Assembly: GCF_024753545.1 (NCBI RefSeq)
Contig: NZ_JANTOO010000010.1
Coordinates: 477,007 to 541,006 of the forward strand
DNA: 64,000 nt
Direction of reading: 5' to 3'
Origin: Lysinibacillus pinottii
Lineage (GTDB): Bacteria; Bacillota; Bacilli; Bacillales_A; Planococcaceae
The notes under the pieces are model-generated. The model saw only the letters and a program-made list of their open reading frames with translations, was not told the DNA's origin and did no database searches. A program made the position numbers and the translations under genes. This document shows, in pieces, positions 63,226-64,000 of the stretch (the stretch's first letter is position 1; each line of letters opens with the position of its first letter).

Positions 63226-63297
63226 TTCAACAATCCGGCCTTTTCCATGATGAAACACGCTTTCCTTATTTCAGAAAAGCGCCCTATTATTGAACAA
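63226..63297. repeat. Dispersed palindromic repeat, full copy 2
   Basis: Outer arms TTCAACAATCCGGCC and GCGCCCTATTATTGAACAA, inner arms CGCTTTCC and AGAAAAGCG. Matches 31996-32066. Confidence 0.8.
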
Positions 63298-63431
63298 ACT
63301 ATTGCATGATGCCCTCATATTGTGCAGTAATATATATTTATAATTCCCACCAAAACCTTCACAGAATTGTCACTTACTAAGTATTTATAAAATTTATATA
63401 CTTACTCAAGTAACGAAAGGAGTGTTGACGT

Positions 63432-63923
63432 ATGCCAACTACTAGAAAAGAAAGTCTATATTTTGGTTTAATAATGTGTTTTGGAATGGTACTTTTTATG
63501 ACCCTTTATAACTTCTACCTTAATGATACATTTGGACAAATTTCTTTCTTAGGTGGAATTACTGATTTTTTAATAGGTTTTATTGTTGCTATCATTCTTG
63601 ACTTGTACCTAGTGGGACCTATAGCTAAAAAAATAGCTTTCAAATTAACAGCAAATACTTCAAATGTTCTATTTAAGATTCTAACAATATCTACATGCAT
63701 GGTTATTGGAATGGCTTTTTTTATGTCTATTTATGGTTTGATAACAAGTTATTTTCACAATGGATTGTATTCCAATTCGATTATCAAAGAATTCCTTTCT
63801 GTGTTTTGTAGGAATTTTATTGTAGCATTGCCTTTGCAAATTATTATTATGGGACCAATTGTACGTTTTTTATTTAATAAGTTTATAAAAACTTCTCAAA
63901 ATAACTTAGTATTAAAAAATTAA
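63432..63923 (+). CDS. DUF2798 membrane protein
   Basis: 163 residues made of two similar halves, each with two membrane segments: PTTRKESLYFGLIMCFGMVLFMTLYN with FLIGFIVAIILDLYLVGPIAKKIAF, then TISTCMVIGMAFFMSIYG with RNFIVALPLQIIIMGPIVRFLF. The duplicated pattern ending in GPIxxxxxF is that of DUF2798. Function unknown. GAAAGGAGTG precedes the ATG, and the terminator at 63948-63987 follows. Confidence 0.85.
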   Translation: MPTTRKESLYFGLIMCFGMVLFMTLYNFYLNDTFGQISFLGGITDFLIGFIVAIILDLYLVGPIAKKIAFKLTANTSNVLFKILTISTCMVIGMAFFMSIYGLITSYFHNGLYSNSIIKEFLSVFCRNFIVALPLQIIIMGPIVRFLFNKFIKTSQNNLVLKN

Positions 63924-63947
63924 GTTGAAACATATTATTTACGTTTC

Positions 63948-63987
63948 AAGTAACCTTAGAGATTTATTCTTTTTGGTTACTTTTTTA
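63948..63987 (+). terminator. Rho-independent terminator
   Basis: AAGTAACC (63948-63955) pairs with GGTTACTT (63975-63982), then TTTTT. Confidence 0.88.
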
Positions 63988-64000
63988 TAGCAATAGGTAA

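Noticed and set aside
1..64000. CRISPR arrays, tRNA or rRNA genes, classical riboswitches
   Set aside because: No regularly spaced direct repeats, no cloverleaf or rRNA-like stretches, and no recognisable riboswitch cores were seen by eye; weak structured RNAs could be missed.

Overview
The window looks like a chromosomal segment of a low-GC, endospore-forming Bacillaceae, most likely close to Lysinibacillus or Solibacillus. That placement is inferred from protein style and is not tested by alignment. Support comes from a gamma-type small acid-soluble spore protein, cotJ remnants, an intact GerA/GerB/GerC germinant receptor operon, further ger genes and fragments, strong AGGAGG-type ribosome sites, and many DUF families typical of Bacillus relatives. 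A run of 35 Ns at 40343-40377 shows this is a draft assembly.

Layout. 1-9 kb: trhO (cut by the left edge), a SnoaL-like gene, a DUF3953 membrane protein, a frameshifted alpha/beta hydrolase, a secreted penicillin-binding-protein-like serine hydrolase, a SASP with a four-unit repeat, and an APH-like kinase. 9.5-19.6 kb: a divergent quinone-reductase-like/HxlR pair, a chemotaxis receptor, a PbfA-like class III aminotransferase-fold enzyme, ypjP, a 23-residue membrane peptide, broken cotJB/cotJC and an alpha/beta hydrolase. 19.7-26.2 kb: two paralogous small proteins behind matching sigma-K-like promoters, decayed DUF421, gerC, xanthine dehydrogenase-related and recombinase sequences, a Cys-rich copper-binding protein and one full-length GerC. 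26.3-30.6 kb: an arsenic operon read leftward in the order arsR, acr3, arsC, arsD, arsA, then a HesB/IscA-like gene. 31-39 kb: a cupin with a sigma-K-like promoter, two nucleotidyltransferases, a SulP transporter with a frameshifted universal stress protein, a divergent serine-recombinase-like protein lacking the catalytic serine, two Nudix hydrolases and DUF421. 40-49 kb: remnants of rsbV-rsbW-sigB around the assembly gap, broken germination genes, then intact gerA-gerB-gerC. 49.5-53.6 kb: an NPCBM-domain protein, a multiply frameshifted topoisomerase III and an IS256-like remnant. 54-64 kb: a TetR/HD-domain pair, DUF2306, DUF421, two DUF4183 proteins, DUF3888, a LysR/EamA divergent pair, an NAD(P)H oxidoreductase facing an HxlR gene with an amber codon, and DUF2798.

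The genes form several small self-contained modules (arsenic detoxification, anion transport plus stress protein, germinant sensing, electrophile or quinone response) separated by long AT-rich spacers. The spacers hold strong terminators, dispersed palindromic repeats and many gene remnants. The most notable signals are: a 14-base motif shared by the two HxlR/oxidoreductase loci; the dead recombinase-like protein beside sulP; the sigma-B locus remnant at the gap; sigma-K-like promoters that point to new spore proteins; repeated decay and duplication around germination and DUF421 genes; and two or three families of short dispersed repeats. Many pseudogenes rest on single-base shifts. In a draft assembly some could be sequencing errors, but several (a 7-base tandem duplication, an amber codon, large internal deletions) are not homopolymer errors.
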